From assembly GCA_024760545.1 (NCBI GenBank), contig CP060502.1, forward strand, positions 186,001 to 250,000: DNA of 64,000 bases, written 5' to 3'. Within the stretch, counting starts at the first letter, position 1. Each line of letters begins with the position of its first letter. Positions 35,378 through 43,494 of this stretch are shown piece after piece. Source of the DNA: Nitrospira sp. (GTDB lineage Bacteria; Nitrospirota; Nitrospiria; Nitrospirales; Nitrospiraceae). Both the position numbers and the translations under genes were made by a program. The notes under the pieces were generated by a model, which worked only from the letters and a program-made list of their open reading frames with translations, had not been told where the DNA came from and searched no databases.

Positions 35378-36340
35378 TCAGTCGCGTGCACGTAGCTCGC
35401 GTACGCCGCGGCCGATCTTACGACGAATGAGTGTGCGCAGCGTCACTCCGTCTGCGTAGCCAACCTGAGCGGCAATCTGATCAACACTGGCCGTACTCGT
35501 TTGTAGCAGATGCACCGCGCGCTCGACGCGAAGATCCTGAAAATAAGCAAGCGGGGACTTACCCAGCACGGATTGCAGGCGACGCGCCAAGGTGCGTTCA
35601 CTTGTCACGGCTGCGTGAGCCGCTTTGCTGAGCGAGAAACCATCAGCGAGCTGTCTCCGTGCCCATCGCTCGAACCGTTCGACGAGCGGGTCTGAGTGCG
35701 CAAGGTGGTCGGGAATCATGAACGCCGCCTGCGAGGGCCGTGGGTCAACCAGCAGGTAGCGAGCAGTCAGCGCCGCCAGCGCGGGACTGCGTCGACGCAC
35801 CAGCCATAATGCCAGATCGAGGTGTGCCAGCGCTGCGCCGCCGGTGACGAACCGAGATGAACTCATGATCATTCGCGAGTCGTCGAGTATGACATGCGGG
35901 TACCGTTCACGAAAGAATGGGGCGAGCCACCATGATGTCGTCGCACGATGGCCGTTGAGCAGCGACGTGCCAGCAAGGACAAATGTTCCCGTGCAGGCAG
36001 CACCCACCAGCGCGCCGCTGCCAGACCAGCGACGAAGGAGTGTTTGCGCGTCCGTGATGTCTCGCCGTTCAAGCGCAATTCGCAATGTGTCCGGCATCTT
36101 CGCCCCGAGCGCCGGCACAAGCGCGACATCCGGGCGCGCAAGTCGTGCCGCCGACCGTACAGGCACAGACAGCCCGTGACTGGTGTATACGCGGGAACGG
36201 ACACCCACGACCGTCACATCGAAACGTGTCGAAGGTGTTCCAGCGGATTCCGCCAAGTCGTTCGCCGTTCCGAACGTGTCGAGCAGCGTAGTTAAGCCGG
36301 TGTCGAAGACTTCATTCAGAGCGAGCACATAAATTCGCAT
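35378..36340 (-). CDS. GlxA-family transcription regulator (DJ-1/PfpI domain plus AraC HTH)
   Basis: The 320-residue protein starts at ATG 36340 (MRIYVLALNEVFDTG). The first 190 residues are a DJ-1/PfpI-like domain with the nucleophile-elbow Cys in GAACTGTFVLAG. The C terminus is an AraC-type double helix-turn-helix with ERTLARRLQ and the signature DQIAAQVGYADGVTLRTL. GlxA-type regulators respond to small metabolites. It faces away from a small monooxygenase gene 100 bases off, its likely target. Confidence 0.88.
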   Translation of the reverse strand: MRIYVLALNEVFDTGLTTLLDTFGTANDLAESAGTPSTRFDVTVVGVRSRVYTSHGLSVPVRSAARLARPDVALVPALGAKMPDTLRIALERRDITDAQTLLRRWSGSGALVGAACTGTFVLAGTSLLNGHRATTSWWLAPFFRERYPHVILDDSRMIMSSSRFVTGGAALAHLDLALWLVRRRSPALAALTARYLLVDPRPSQAAFMIPDHLAHSDPLVERFERWARRQLADGFSLSKAAHAAVTSERTLARRLQSVLGKSPLAYFQDLRVERAVHLLQTSTASVDQIAAQVGYADGVTLRTLIRRKIGRGVRELRARD

Positions 36341-36443
36341 GGCGAGAACTGTACCATAATTGTCACTTCTGCCACTAGAATAGATCGTCACTCATCCCTA
36401 CAATTTCACTCACGCGGTTTAACCTCAAATAGGAGTGACTACC

Positions 36444-36746
36444 ATGGTGCAAGTTGCTTTGTTCGTGCGATTGAAAGCCAAACCAGGAAAAGAAGCGGAT
36501 GTCGCCCGCTTTCTTGAAAACGGGCTCACCTTGGCGAATCAGGAAACCACGACGCCGATCTGGTTTGCCCTGCGATTGGGACCGGCGACGTTTGGCATCT
36601 TCGATGCCTTTGCTGATGATGCAGGCCGCAAGGCACATTTGGCTGGCCCAATCGCGGCAGCACTGATGGCCAAGGCGTCCGAGTTGCTTGCCGAACCGCC
36701 ACAGATCGAGCACGTCGACGTGCTTGGCGCGAAGATCCCGCACTGA
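36444..36746 (+). CDS. Antibiotic biosynthesis monooxygenase (ABM)-domain protein
   Basis: The 100-residue protein starts at ATG 36444, 8 bases after AGGAG. VALFVRLKAKPGKEADVARFL is the typical ABM N terminus and FGIFDAFADDAGRKAHL the core. ABM proteins are small dimeric heme- or cofactor-free oxygenases acting on quinones or similar aromatics. It is divergent from the GlxA-type regulator. Confidence 0.82.
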   Translation: MVQVALFVRLKAKPGKEADVARFLENGLTLANQETTTPIWFALRLGPATFGIFDAFADDAGRKAHLAGPIAAALMAKASELLAEPPQIEHVDVLGAKIPH

Positions 36747-37024
36747 GGTCTGGCTCGGTCGGTGTGAGGAGATTGCTTGCCGATTTACCATGAGCGGCAA
36801 CCAGCGATTTGCCGGAGGCTGCCGCTCGACTGATGACAAGATAGTGGTAGACAAGACTGGCTGTCTGGAAGCCCGTCAAAAACGTTGTGAAGAACGAGAC
36901 GCCATTCTATGGATATAGTTGAAGCTAAATAGTAGCTATCAAAGGGGTCTAAAAGAACTGTTTATGGATCATAGGGGGTTGCAAGTAAGGATTGAATTAA
37001 TCACGTATGTCGGTGCGTTTCTCA
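36747..37024. other. Intergenic spacer
   Basis: It lies between the rightward ABM gene and the leftward SnoaL-like gene. No gene or strong hairpin was recognised. Confidence 0.4.
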
Positions 37025-37444
37025 CTAAGGTTCGAGATCGAGGATCGGCGTATTGAGCGCCTTGGCCGCACGCGTAGGATCGAAATATTCGCGTAGGAAC
37101 GCAATTATTTCTCCTCTAGCACGCAGGAACAGCACATAATCCTGGTGATAGACTCGTCCTGTCGGCTTGATGAGCCCCTCCGCCTTGACTTCGGCGACTG
37201 CCCCTTCCAGATCCGCGAAGGGATACACCTTGAGGTCGAAGAAACGGAAATTTTCCACCGCTCTCAGGAACCAGGTGACATGACGCACCACCTCCTCCCT
37301 TCCCGATAGTCGCGCTGGATGGCCGATGGCAGGCGCGTAGGCAAGTTCCCACAAAATATCATCGGCGATCAGCGTCTGCCATTGCATGTTGTCTTCGACG
37401 AGTGTCTGGAAGTGTCGTTGCAAGAGGTCAGCGGCGATCGTCAT
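37025..37444 (-). CDS. SnoaL-like (NTF2-fold) protein
   Basis: The 139-residue protein starts at ATG 37444 after GGGAG. It shows the NTF2/SnoaL layout: N-terminal helix (LLQRHFQTLVEDN), ADDILWELAYAP, GREEVVRHVTWF and YHQDYVLFLRARGEIIAFLREYFD. Such proteins are small isomerases, hydrolases or binding proteins. It is encoded 81 bases downstream of an NmrA-like oxidoreductase, probably in one unit. Confidence 0.78.
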   Translation of the reverse strand: MTIAADLLQRHFQTLVEDNMQWQTLIADDILWELAYAPAIGHPARLSGREEVVRHVTWFLRAVENFRFFDLKVYPFADLEGAVAEVKAEGLIKPTGRVYHQDYVLFLRARGEIIAFLREYFDPTRAAKALNTPILDLEP

Positions 37445-37525
37445 TTCAGTCTCCCAGTTCACTACCAGTTGCGGTCCTGACCGCACGCTGTGGGAAATTT
37501 TGATCCTTTGCTTGGTGTCTATCAT

Positions 37526-38383
37526 TCACACTTTCGCCCAGTCGACCGTCTTACTCCACTCTACAAATGTGGTGAGCGGCATCCCGAACTGCTGTTTCAA
37601 CGCAGGCATATTGATCGCGTAGCCAACCTCGTTGAACCACCGAAACATCGTGGCGAGGTCATGACCCATCGCCGCCTCGGCCTGCTCCATCTGGAACTCC
37701 TGAAAGCGGATTGGTCGACCTATCGCCTTTGTCAACAGTGCGGCAGCTTCAGGCATCGTGAGGTCATCTCCTGCCAAATCAATGGCCTGTCCAAGAAAAT
37801 CGTTCGGACGCAGGAACGCGGCCGCACCGAACGCGCCGATATCCTTGAGCGCGACCATCGCCAGCTTCCTAGCCGGTTTCATGGGCAGCAACAAGACCCC
37901 TTGCACAGACGGTTTCGCAAAGGTGGTGAAATTCTCCATAAACCATACGGGCCGCAGAATCGTGGCCGGCAATCCAATCTGCCGGATGTGCTGCTCCACC
38001 TTCCACTTACTCTCAAAGTGTGGAATGCCCGTGTTGCGGTGCGCACTCCCGACGGACGTATAGACATAATGGGTGATGCCAGCCTGCTTCGCGGCATCCG
38101 CCAGCATTACCCCCTGGCGCACCTCCGCCTCCATCCCTGCCTCGAAAGGGGTAGACATGGCAAACACCCCGTGCACGCCTCGGAGCACCGCCTGCAAATC
38201 TGAGGGATTGGTCAAATTCCCTTTGACCACTTCCGCACCAGCTTTAGCAAGTGCGGAGGCCTTCTCAGGGGTTCTACTCATCACACGAACTTTCTGCCCT
38301 TTCGCCAACAGCGCGGTCGCGACGGCTCCCCCCTGTTGTCCCGTGGCACCCGTCACCAGAATGAGCTTCGACTGCGTTGCCAT
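37526..38383 (-). CDS. NmrA-like NAD(P)-binding protein
   Basis: The 285-residue protein begins ILVTGATGQQGGAVATAL, a Rossmann dinucleotide motif, followed by VRVMSRTPEKA and VKGNLTNPSDLQAVLRGVHGVF, as in NmrA/HSCARG and atypical SDR proteins. TGGAGG precedes the ATG. These proteins sense NADPH or reduce small carbonyls. With SnoaL-like, ABM and GlxA-type neighbours it forms a small redox or electrophile-response cluster. Confidence 0.88.
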   Translation of the reverse strand: MATQSKLILVTGATGQQGGAVATALLAKGQKVRVMSRTPEKASALAKAGAEVVKGNLTNPSDLQAVLRGVHGVFAMSTPFEAGMEAEVRQGVMLADAAKQAGITHYVYTSVGSAHRNTGIPHFESKWKVEQHIRQIGLPATILRPVWFMENFTTFAKPSVQGVLLLPMKPARKLAMVALKDIGAFGAAAFLRPNDFLGQAIDLAGDDLTMPEAAALLTKAIGRPIRFQEFQMEQAEAAMGHDLATMFRWFNEVGYAINMPALKQQFGMPLTTFVEWSKTVDWAKV

Positions 38384-38681
38384 CTCACACCTCCATTATG
38401 TGCACGCCAACCACGATGTGCGGCGTGTCTGGTTCTGGCTCAACTCCTTTGTCCGGCTGAAGGACGGACTATTACAATCAGAATCATTTCTTTTTGGAAC
38501 AGCGTCAGCATAAGTCAAATTCCTTGAGAAATCGACCAACGTTGGGCTGGCATTTCAGATGGGGATTTTGACAGGGGGTGTAGTGGGGATGTTCGGGAAG
38601 TTAACACCCCTGGGATCCCGATGGTGCCATCATACGATTGGACCACCTGATAGCGGTCGGTCGTGGACGTCGGCTTTGGGT
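38384..38681. repeat. Intergenic stretch with attC-associated tail copy
   Basis: From 38612 it holds GGGATCCCGATGGTGCCATC, CCACCTGATAGCGGTCGGTC and GTCGGCTTTGGGTCG, matching the tail at about 33605-33680. The tail is cut at 38682 by a MITE-like element. The rest shows no gene. Confidence 0.55.
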
Positions 38682-38832
38682 CGAGGCTGTGTGAAAACGC
38701 GAAAAGAATTGGCGTCAAAGAAAATCGACCTCTCAGAATGACCTGTATTCGATTATTTCGAGCCGGGTAATGGTCTGAGGACCCCTGAAATCATGCAAAA
38801 TCGAACTGCGTAAGAGTTTTCACACAGCCTCG
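38682..38832. mobile_element. MITE-like element with 17-bp terminal inverted repeats
   Basis: CGAGGCTGTGTGAAAAC at 38682-38698 and its exact complement GTTTTCACACAGCCTCG at 38816-38832 bound 151 bases without coding capacity. The core GGCTGTGTGAAAAC resembles the ends of some IS5/IS1182-type elements, from memory. It interrupts a tail repeat (GGGTCG to the left, GGTCGAAAG to the right). No clear target duplication was found. Confidence 0.65.
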
Positions 38833-38930
38833 GTCGAAAGCGGTCGTTTGACGCACATACCAGAGATACTCATCACAGCGCCTTACACAGGGGAAACCAC
38901 GATAAGAGCGAAACGAGAGGGGCATGGGGA

Positions 38931-39014
38931 CCTCGCAGGGAGGCGTATTCTAGGAAAGCTTGGAAGCTAAGTCCATCGCCGCTTGACGTGCAATGACCGG
39001 ACAGTTATTGCATG
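38931..39014 (+). repeat. Right imperfect direct repeat of the accessory island
   Basis: CCTCGCAGGGAGGCGTATTC, then AAGTCCA, GCAATGACCGG and AGTTATTG match 28023-28104 in order and direction. Divergence is moderate, so the duplication is old or the two copies are members of a repeat family. Confidence 0.6.
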
Positions 39015-39201
39015 CAACATCGAAGCATCACGTATTTTCAGGAGGCAAATTTATGATTCACCCGTAGCACTCCCACACATTGTGGCGGTGCAATAATGAC
39101 GTCCGGCGCCGCAGTTTGCGGTATACCGTCCACACATGACGGAGAAGTGTATCGAAGACAAAGAAGCGGCGCAATGAACCGCTATGCTATAGCCACAGGT
39201 G

Positions 39202-39591
39202 TTATTCGTCTCGATTCCTGACAGCGGCTGCTTCACGATCGATGAAAGCCGCCAGTGTCTCGACCGATTCATCATCGATCACGAGATACTCAACCCCATG
39301 GTTTGTTCCATCCGTCCAACACACGCAAGCGGCCGCCACATAAACCCGTTCCGATGTCGACAGACTAAGCGTGAACGAGAAGAATGTCCCTTCCCGTAAG
39401 GAGAGGTTGCCGGTGAATTGGCATCCACACCGGGAGAGGTTCCATGCGGTTCCCTCCCCTTCCTCGTTCCCCACCTGATAGGTGATGGGTGCACACACCG
39501 ACACCCGCCGGTGAGAACGCATCATAGGTTGATCGGCCATGTTAGAAAGCGCCACGCCTCCCGCTGAAGTGGGTCTCAGCATATTTCCCAT
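39202..39591 (-). CDS. PilZ-domain protein
   Basis: The 129-residue protein has the PilZ pattern: RSHRRVSVCAPITY (RxxxR) and NLSRCGCQF (D/NxSxxG). PilZ domains bind cyclic di-GMP and transmit it to surface or motility systems. The NxSxxG box is close to consensus, so ligand binding is possible. The start is uncertain (39591, 39582 or 39540). It is the last gene of the TraN operon, suggesting a link between cyclic di-GMP and mating. Confidence 0.72.
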   Translation of the reverse strand: MGNMLRPTSAGGVALSNMADQPMMRSHRRVSVCAPITYQVGNEEGEGTAWNLSRCGCQFTGNLSLREGTFFSFTLSLSTSERVYVAAACVCWTDGTNHGVEYLVIDDESVETLAAFIDREAAAVRNRDE

Positions 39592-39596
39592 CCACT

Positions 39597-40352
39597 TTAG
39601 ATCGCGTCATATTGCCGGCGCATTTCATCTTCACGATGGGCCCGTCGCGAGCCAAGCAGGAAGGATATCCCGGGAAGAGTGAGACACACCATCGTACTGA
39701 TCACAATGAAAATGCCGGACTTAAACAGCAGATTGCGAAAGTCGACCAGGAAGTAGAACAGATGATCCCATTGTTCCACGGTGAAAATCCCATGAACCAC
39801 AAAATAGGTTGATGTCAGCACGTTGGAAATGATGTCCGGGGTAATCCGCCAATAGAGGAAATGAAACACCACGAAGATCAAGAGCATCTTGAGAATACTG
39901 CCAGTGACAAACCCGCCGTACAATTGCCAGATCGCATTGCGGCACACTTTGCCGAAATAGCACGCGCCTAAGTTAAACGCCAACAGAATATTGATGCCCA
40001 GGGTGTAGCTCAATCCAATGAGAAGAGAAAAGACCTGATCGGTCACCGTAGGATCATGCGTGCCGAAGATCGGAATCACGCGATCGATCACCCCCACACT
40101 GATCGGGGTGAAAATGATGTTGACCAACATGTCGGCCCAGGCCCCTTTCAACCCGACGTCGAAATACCCAAACTTCTCGTTCAGCAGGAGAAAATGGGGC
40201 GGGATCTCCATCCCCGTCCGTTCGACCGCCGACAGCTTCTCAATGTCAGAGATCGCCTCGAGGAGGCTTTTCGGTTTGGCCCGTGGGGTGGTGCTAGGGA
40301 ACAGCGGCCCTGGATTCCCTTTCCCTGCAATCCCTCCCCCTCCACCTTCCAT
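39597..40352 (-). CDS. Polytopic membrane protein of the transfer operon
   Basis: The 251-residue protein has a Gly-rich start, a soluble stretch of about 70 residues and then five or so hydrophobic helices (NIIFTPISVGVIDRVI, VFSLLIGLSYTLGINILLAF, LKMLLIFVVFHFLYW). GGGAG precedes the ATG. It lies between a small membrane protein gene and the PilZ gene. It may belong to the envelope part of the transfer system or to entry exclusion; no family match is known to me. Confidence 0.6.
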   Translation of the reverse strand: MEGGGGGIAGKGNPGPLFPSTTPRAKPKSLLEAISDIEKLSAVERTGMEIPPHFLLLNEKFGYFDVGLKGAWADMLVNIIFTPISVGVIDRVIPIFGTHDPTVTDQVFSLLIGLSYTLGINILLAFNLGACYFGKVCRNAIWQLYGGFVTGSILKMLLIFVVFHFLYWRITPDIISNVLTSTYFVVHGIFTVEQWDHLFYFLVDFRNLLFKSGIFIVISTMVCLTLPGISFLLGSRRAHREDEMRRQYDAI

Positions 40353-40355
40353 CGG

Positions 40356-40646
40356 TTATTCTCCCAATAGTCCAAACGTGCGAGCCACCGACCCAAAATA
40401 CGCAAAGCAGGTCGTAAAGACGAGGAACAACACCGCGAGTCCAAACTTCTGCTTGTAGGTCCCGTACCAGAACGAATAGAACAGACACAGCGCGGCGCCG
40501 ATCCGGGCCAAAGTGCCGTGAAACATCAAGTTAAAGAAGTTCATCCACATGTGGCGATACGCCTCTTCGCTCATGTAATTCAGCGGGTCCAAATACTCGA
40601 ACAAACTCGCTGAGACCGGCTGAATCAGGTGGAAACTGATATTCAT
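40356..40646 (-). CDS. Small membrane protein
   Basis: ATG 40646 (96 residues) is preferred because AAGGGATGGGG precedes it; an ATG at 40661 follows the previous stop too closely. One or two hydrophobic segments are present (RIGAALCLFYSFWYG and LAVLFLVFTTCFAYFG). The last bases abut the next membrane protein gene, so the two may form a complex. No family is assigned. Confidence 0.55.
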   Translation of the reverse strand: MNISFHLIQPVSASLFEYLDPLNYMSEEAYRHMWMNFFNLMFHGTLARIGAALCLFYSFWYGTYKQKFGLAVLFLVFTTCFAYFGSVARTFGLLGE

Positions 40647-40664
40647 GAGCAAGGGCCCCATCCC

Positions 40665-42041
40665 TTAGTGAACGATGTCCTCGATCAACTTAAAAAACCC
40701 TGTCTTCCGCTGTTCCAGGTTTGAGGGCGTCGTCGCAAAGGCCGATTCCAGAATGGGTACGGCATAAATCGGCAGTTCTTTCTTGGTCTTCAGGCGGAGC
40801 TTATACCGTCGTCCGGAAAACCCTTCTCCGATCGACTCTGCCAACACGCCAGCCATCCCTAACACGACCGCCAGTTGATTCAAGACTTGATCACGGTCGG
40901 ACATCCGCAATAAATGAATGTCCACGATTTTCTTCTGTCGCGCGAGTTCCTTCACGACACCGTACAACGCCCGCGTCTGACAGTACACGATCCCGCCACT
41001 CGCCACCGCCGCCCATTCCCCTTTCTTCGTACTGTCCGTCCCGCCCATGTTGATCAGCGGCTCAAGCAGGGCGAGAAACTCTGGCGTCGTAAACCAATCG
41101 TCCCAGCGTTTGATCTCCAGGGTCTTCGTCACATACGCCACTTCTTCTTCGCGAGCACGGCCGTCTGCCACTTTCAGTAACGTGGCAAACGCATCCTTCA
41201 CCAAGCGATGATGCCCTTGAATGGCCTCACAGACCTCGTCGATCCAGAAGATTTCAACCTTCTCGCAATATTCACGGATCTTCATGACGCTGATCGCCGG
41301 ATGATCGCGCATGGAGTAAATACCAGAGGCTCGAAAGACCGGAATCTTTCCCAGATCATGCCCAAGACATGACATCAGCATCTTGGGAATCAGCGGCTCG
41401 GGATCTTTGTAATGGCTCATCAATTCGGCCAGTCCGTGTTTCGTCACACGCTGCGTGTGATCCCGCAAATTCACTTGCGCGAGCGTATCCCGAATCGAAT
41501 AGAGATCCGCGACCTCTTCATCTTGCGTTTTGGCCTCCAACACCACCGACGGGCAATCTCCATATTCTTCCAACACGTCAATCATCGTCACCAACGGCCC
41601 CAGAACTTGCTGCCGCTCAAGGAGACCCTGATACGGCAGGATAAAGTCCCGCAATAAGATGGATGCGGCCGCGCGTTTCGTGATGGGCGTCCTTGGCGCT
41701 ACCACCGCTGGCACTGCACTCACCACAACCGGTTCCTTTCCAGGCGATGCCACCTCCTCACGTCCACGAAGGATCGCCGAGACCACGGTCGCCCCTGCCG
41801 GCGCCAGGGCTTCCTCCATCGTGACCGCCGGTGTCCCAATAGGACGCAAGCCACTCCCATGAGCTGATCGAAAGTCTTGATTATGCCGTAACCAGACGGG
41901 GGCCAAATCCTCTAACGCAATCACGAGTGGAGAAGGTTTGACGAGCGGCATCCATTTCACCGACGTCGCCATCTTTTGCGGCAGGCGGACCAGTAGGGAT
42001 TGCCGGATCCGATCGAGTACCGTATGCACCCAGCGGCTCAT
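40665..42041 (-). CDS. HD-domain protein of the transfer operon
   Basis: The 458-residue protein starts at ATG 42041, which overlaps the previous stop as ATGA. It has an HD phosphohydrolase core: SCLGHDLGKIPVFR, then MRDHPAISVMKI and IQGHHRLVKDAF, supplying the usual His/Asp metal ligands. The first 150 residues are disordered and Ala/Val/Pro-rich. The C-terminal part ends GRRYKLRLKTKKELPIYAVP, resembling the winged C-terminal end of TraI_2-type (MOBH) proteins. A relaxase role cannot be excluded, but length and motifs are not a clear match. Confidence 0.6.
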   Translation of the reverse strand: MSRWVHTVLDRIRQSLLVRLPQKMATSVKWMPLVKPSPLVIALEDLAPVWLRHNQDFRSAHGSGLRPIGTPAVTMEEALAPAGATVVSAILRGREEVASPGKEPVVVSAVPAVVAPRTPITKRAAASILLRDFILPYQGLLERQQVLGPLVTMIDVLEEYGDCPSVVLEAKTQDEEVADLYSIRDTLAQVNLRDHTQRVTKHGLAELMSHYKDPEPLIPKMLMSCLGHDLGKIPVFRASGIYSMRDHPAISVMKIREYCEKVEIFWIDEVCEAIQGHHRLVKDAFATLLKVADGRAREEEVAYVTKTLEIKRWDDWFTTPEFLALLEPLINMGGTDSTKKGEWAAVASGGIVYCQTRALYGVVKELARQKKIVDIHLLRMSDRDQVLNQLAVVLGMAGVLAESIGEGFSGRRYKLRLKTKKELPIYAVPILESAFATTPSNLEQRKTGFFKLIEDIVH

Positions 42042-42448
42042 CGCCACGCCTCCGGCAATTCCACGGCCTGGACTTGCTCCTGAGCCACCACCATTTTGGT
42101 CGGCCGGCCAAACAAGGCTGTGACAATAGTGGCTTTCCCATCGCTAATCTGATCTATCCGCCCCACGACATGCATCGCTCCGCACGGCACACGGACCGTT
42201 TCCCCAATCTCAGGGCACGACGGCATGACACGCTCCATTTGCAATCCTGCAACCTCCTCCATGCTCAGGGGCAGCACCTGCCGCACCCCGGCACAGGTCC
42301 GTATCATTGGGATCCATTCTTCTTGTCCGTGCCAGACCACATACTCATCCGCCATCCGCCGGATGTCCGAGGCGCCAGACTTCTCCAATAACTGAATCAA
42401 TCGGCGCACTCCCGATCGCACGACGTGACCGGCATACCAATGTCCCAT
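42038..42448 (-). CDS. NusG-like transcription elongation/antitermination factor
   Basis: The 136-residue protein starts at ATG 42448 with AGAGGA 6 bases upstream. The C-terminal KOW domain is clear: IGETVRVPCGAMHVVGRID and ATIVTALFGRPTKMVVAQEQ, matching the NusG strand pattern that ends FGRxTPVELDFxQV. The N-terminal part keeps HWYAGHVVRSGVRRLIQLLE and AGVRQVLPLSMEEVAGLQ of the NGN domain, but a central segment is missing. It therefore resembles specialised NusG paralogues such as RfaH, LoaP and ActX. It is coupled to the HD-protein gene and sits in the TraN operon with a NusA-like gene. Confidence 0.75.
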   Translation of the reverse strand: MGHWYAGHVVRSGVRRLIQLLEKSGASDIRRMADEYVVWHGQEEWIPMIRTCAGVRQVLPLSMEEVAGLQMERVMPSCPEIGETVRVPCGAMHVVGRIDQISDGKATIVTALFGRPTKMVVAQEQVQAVELPEAWR

Positions 42449-42461
42449 CGTCATTCCTCTC

Positions 42462-43001
42462 TCAACGGAGTTGGTCGAGGGCCTTCTTGACTCTCCAGGG
42501 ATATTGCGGATTGATCCCGTTATACCGTTCGATCGCACGCCAGTTATACCCATGACGCTCGATCGATTCCCTGAGGATTCGAGCCGACACTTTCAGGTTG
42601 GCACAGCCATCGAGGAGAGAGATCGGATGTATACGGTATCGCTCCATATTCCGCGTATTGACTTGGCCTAGCCCCACATCAAAGTTCACATTCTGTTTCC
42701 ACAGTCGCGTGACCAATGAAATAGCGTCGTTCATTGAACGGACTGTTTGGCGAATGCCCTTACCATGCTGGTTCACCGACACCGCCAGCGGGTCCCAATT
42801 CCCATTCTCGACCTGAACAATCGCTCGCAGTAGTGTCGAGGGAAGCTGATAGGCAGTGGCGGCTTCTTCAAGACAGGCATGAAATGGGTGTGAACCTCCC
42901 TCCACCTGCGTGCGCATAGTCTGCTTCTCTCCTTTTGCCACACCAAGCGACGGGATGCTCACCACAATCACAATGGTGCCAAACACCAGCCACCATCGCA
43001 T
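42462..43001 (-). CDS. Exported lytic transglycosylase
   Basis: The 179-residue protein starts at ATG 43001 with GGGAG 7 bases before. A signal peptide (WLVFGTIVIVVSIPSLGVA) precedes the SLT fold: RAIVQVENGNWDPLAVS with catalytic Glu65, FDVGLGQVNTRNMERY and AIERYNGI. VirB1/TrbN-type enzymes thin the cell wall for the transfer channel. It is near TraN and the NusG-like gene in one operon. Confidence 0.85.
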   Translation of the reverse strand: MRWWLVFGTIVIVVSIPSLGVAKGEKQTMRTQVEGGSHPFHACLEEAATAYQLPSTLLRAIVQVENGNWDPLAVSVNQHGKGIRQTVRSMNDAISLVTRLWKQNVNFDVGLGQVNTRNMERYRIHPISLLDGCANLKVSARILRESIERHGYNWRAIERYNGINPQYPWRVKKALDQLR

Positions 43002-43033
43002 CTCGCGCTCCCTCATGTTCCGAACTCTTTGGC

Positions 43034-43477
43034 CTAAGCCACAGCCGGAAGCATTACCTGTACCGGCAGTGGCTTCGCAGCTATCACCGGAAGACCTTCC
43101 ACGACACACCACCGTACCGCGGTCCCTCGAACGGTAATACTTTTCATCGACATCCCCTTAGCCGAAACTGTTTCCACTTGGAAATCGAGTCCCATGATAG
43201 CCGTTGGATTTCCATACTTCTCATATGCCATGTCACTGAGCTCACGGAGGGCAGGGAGAATCAGATAATTCTGCACCGGCTTATCGTAGCTCCGGACTCC
43301 GCCCCCGATAAAATCTCGCACCCGTGCCATGATGTCCCGCAACCAGCCCATCCCCTGCGTTTTATGAACAAAGACCAAGCCTAAGGGTTCACAGAGTTGC
43401 GGTTCATTGTTGATGCTATAAATTCCAGACTCCCCGAGGGTGAACATGGGTAAATAGGGTCGGTCCTCTGACAGCAT
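43034..43477 (-). CDS. YbjQ-family (DUF74) protein
   Basis: The 147-residue protein shows the YbjQ pattern: GLVFVHKTQGMGWLRDI, FIGGGVRSYDKPV, LRELSDMAYEKYGNPTAIMG and VRGTAVRW. The family forms pentamers of unknown function. AGAGGAGGG precedes the ATG. It stands between TraN and the lytic transglycosylase and may be structural, but nothing in the sequence says how. Confidence 0.72.
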   Translation of the reverse strand: MLSEDRPYLPMFTLGESGIYSINNEPQLCEPLGLVFVHKTQGMGWLRDIMARVRDFIGGGVRSYDKPVQNYLILPALRELSDMAYEKYGNPTAIMGLDFQVETVSAKGMSMKSITVRGTAVRWCVVEGLPVIAAKPLPVQVMLPAVA

Positions 43478-43494
43478 CGTGCCCTCCTCTAATC

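Noticed and set aside
40665-42041. Calling the HD protein a MOBH relaxase
   Set aside because: The HD core fits, but the spacing of motifs and the length differ from known TraI_2 relaxases, so only a possible relation is mentioned.
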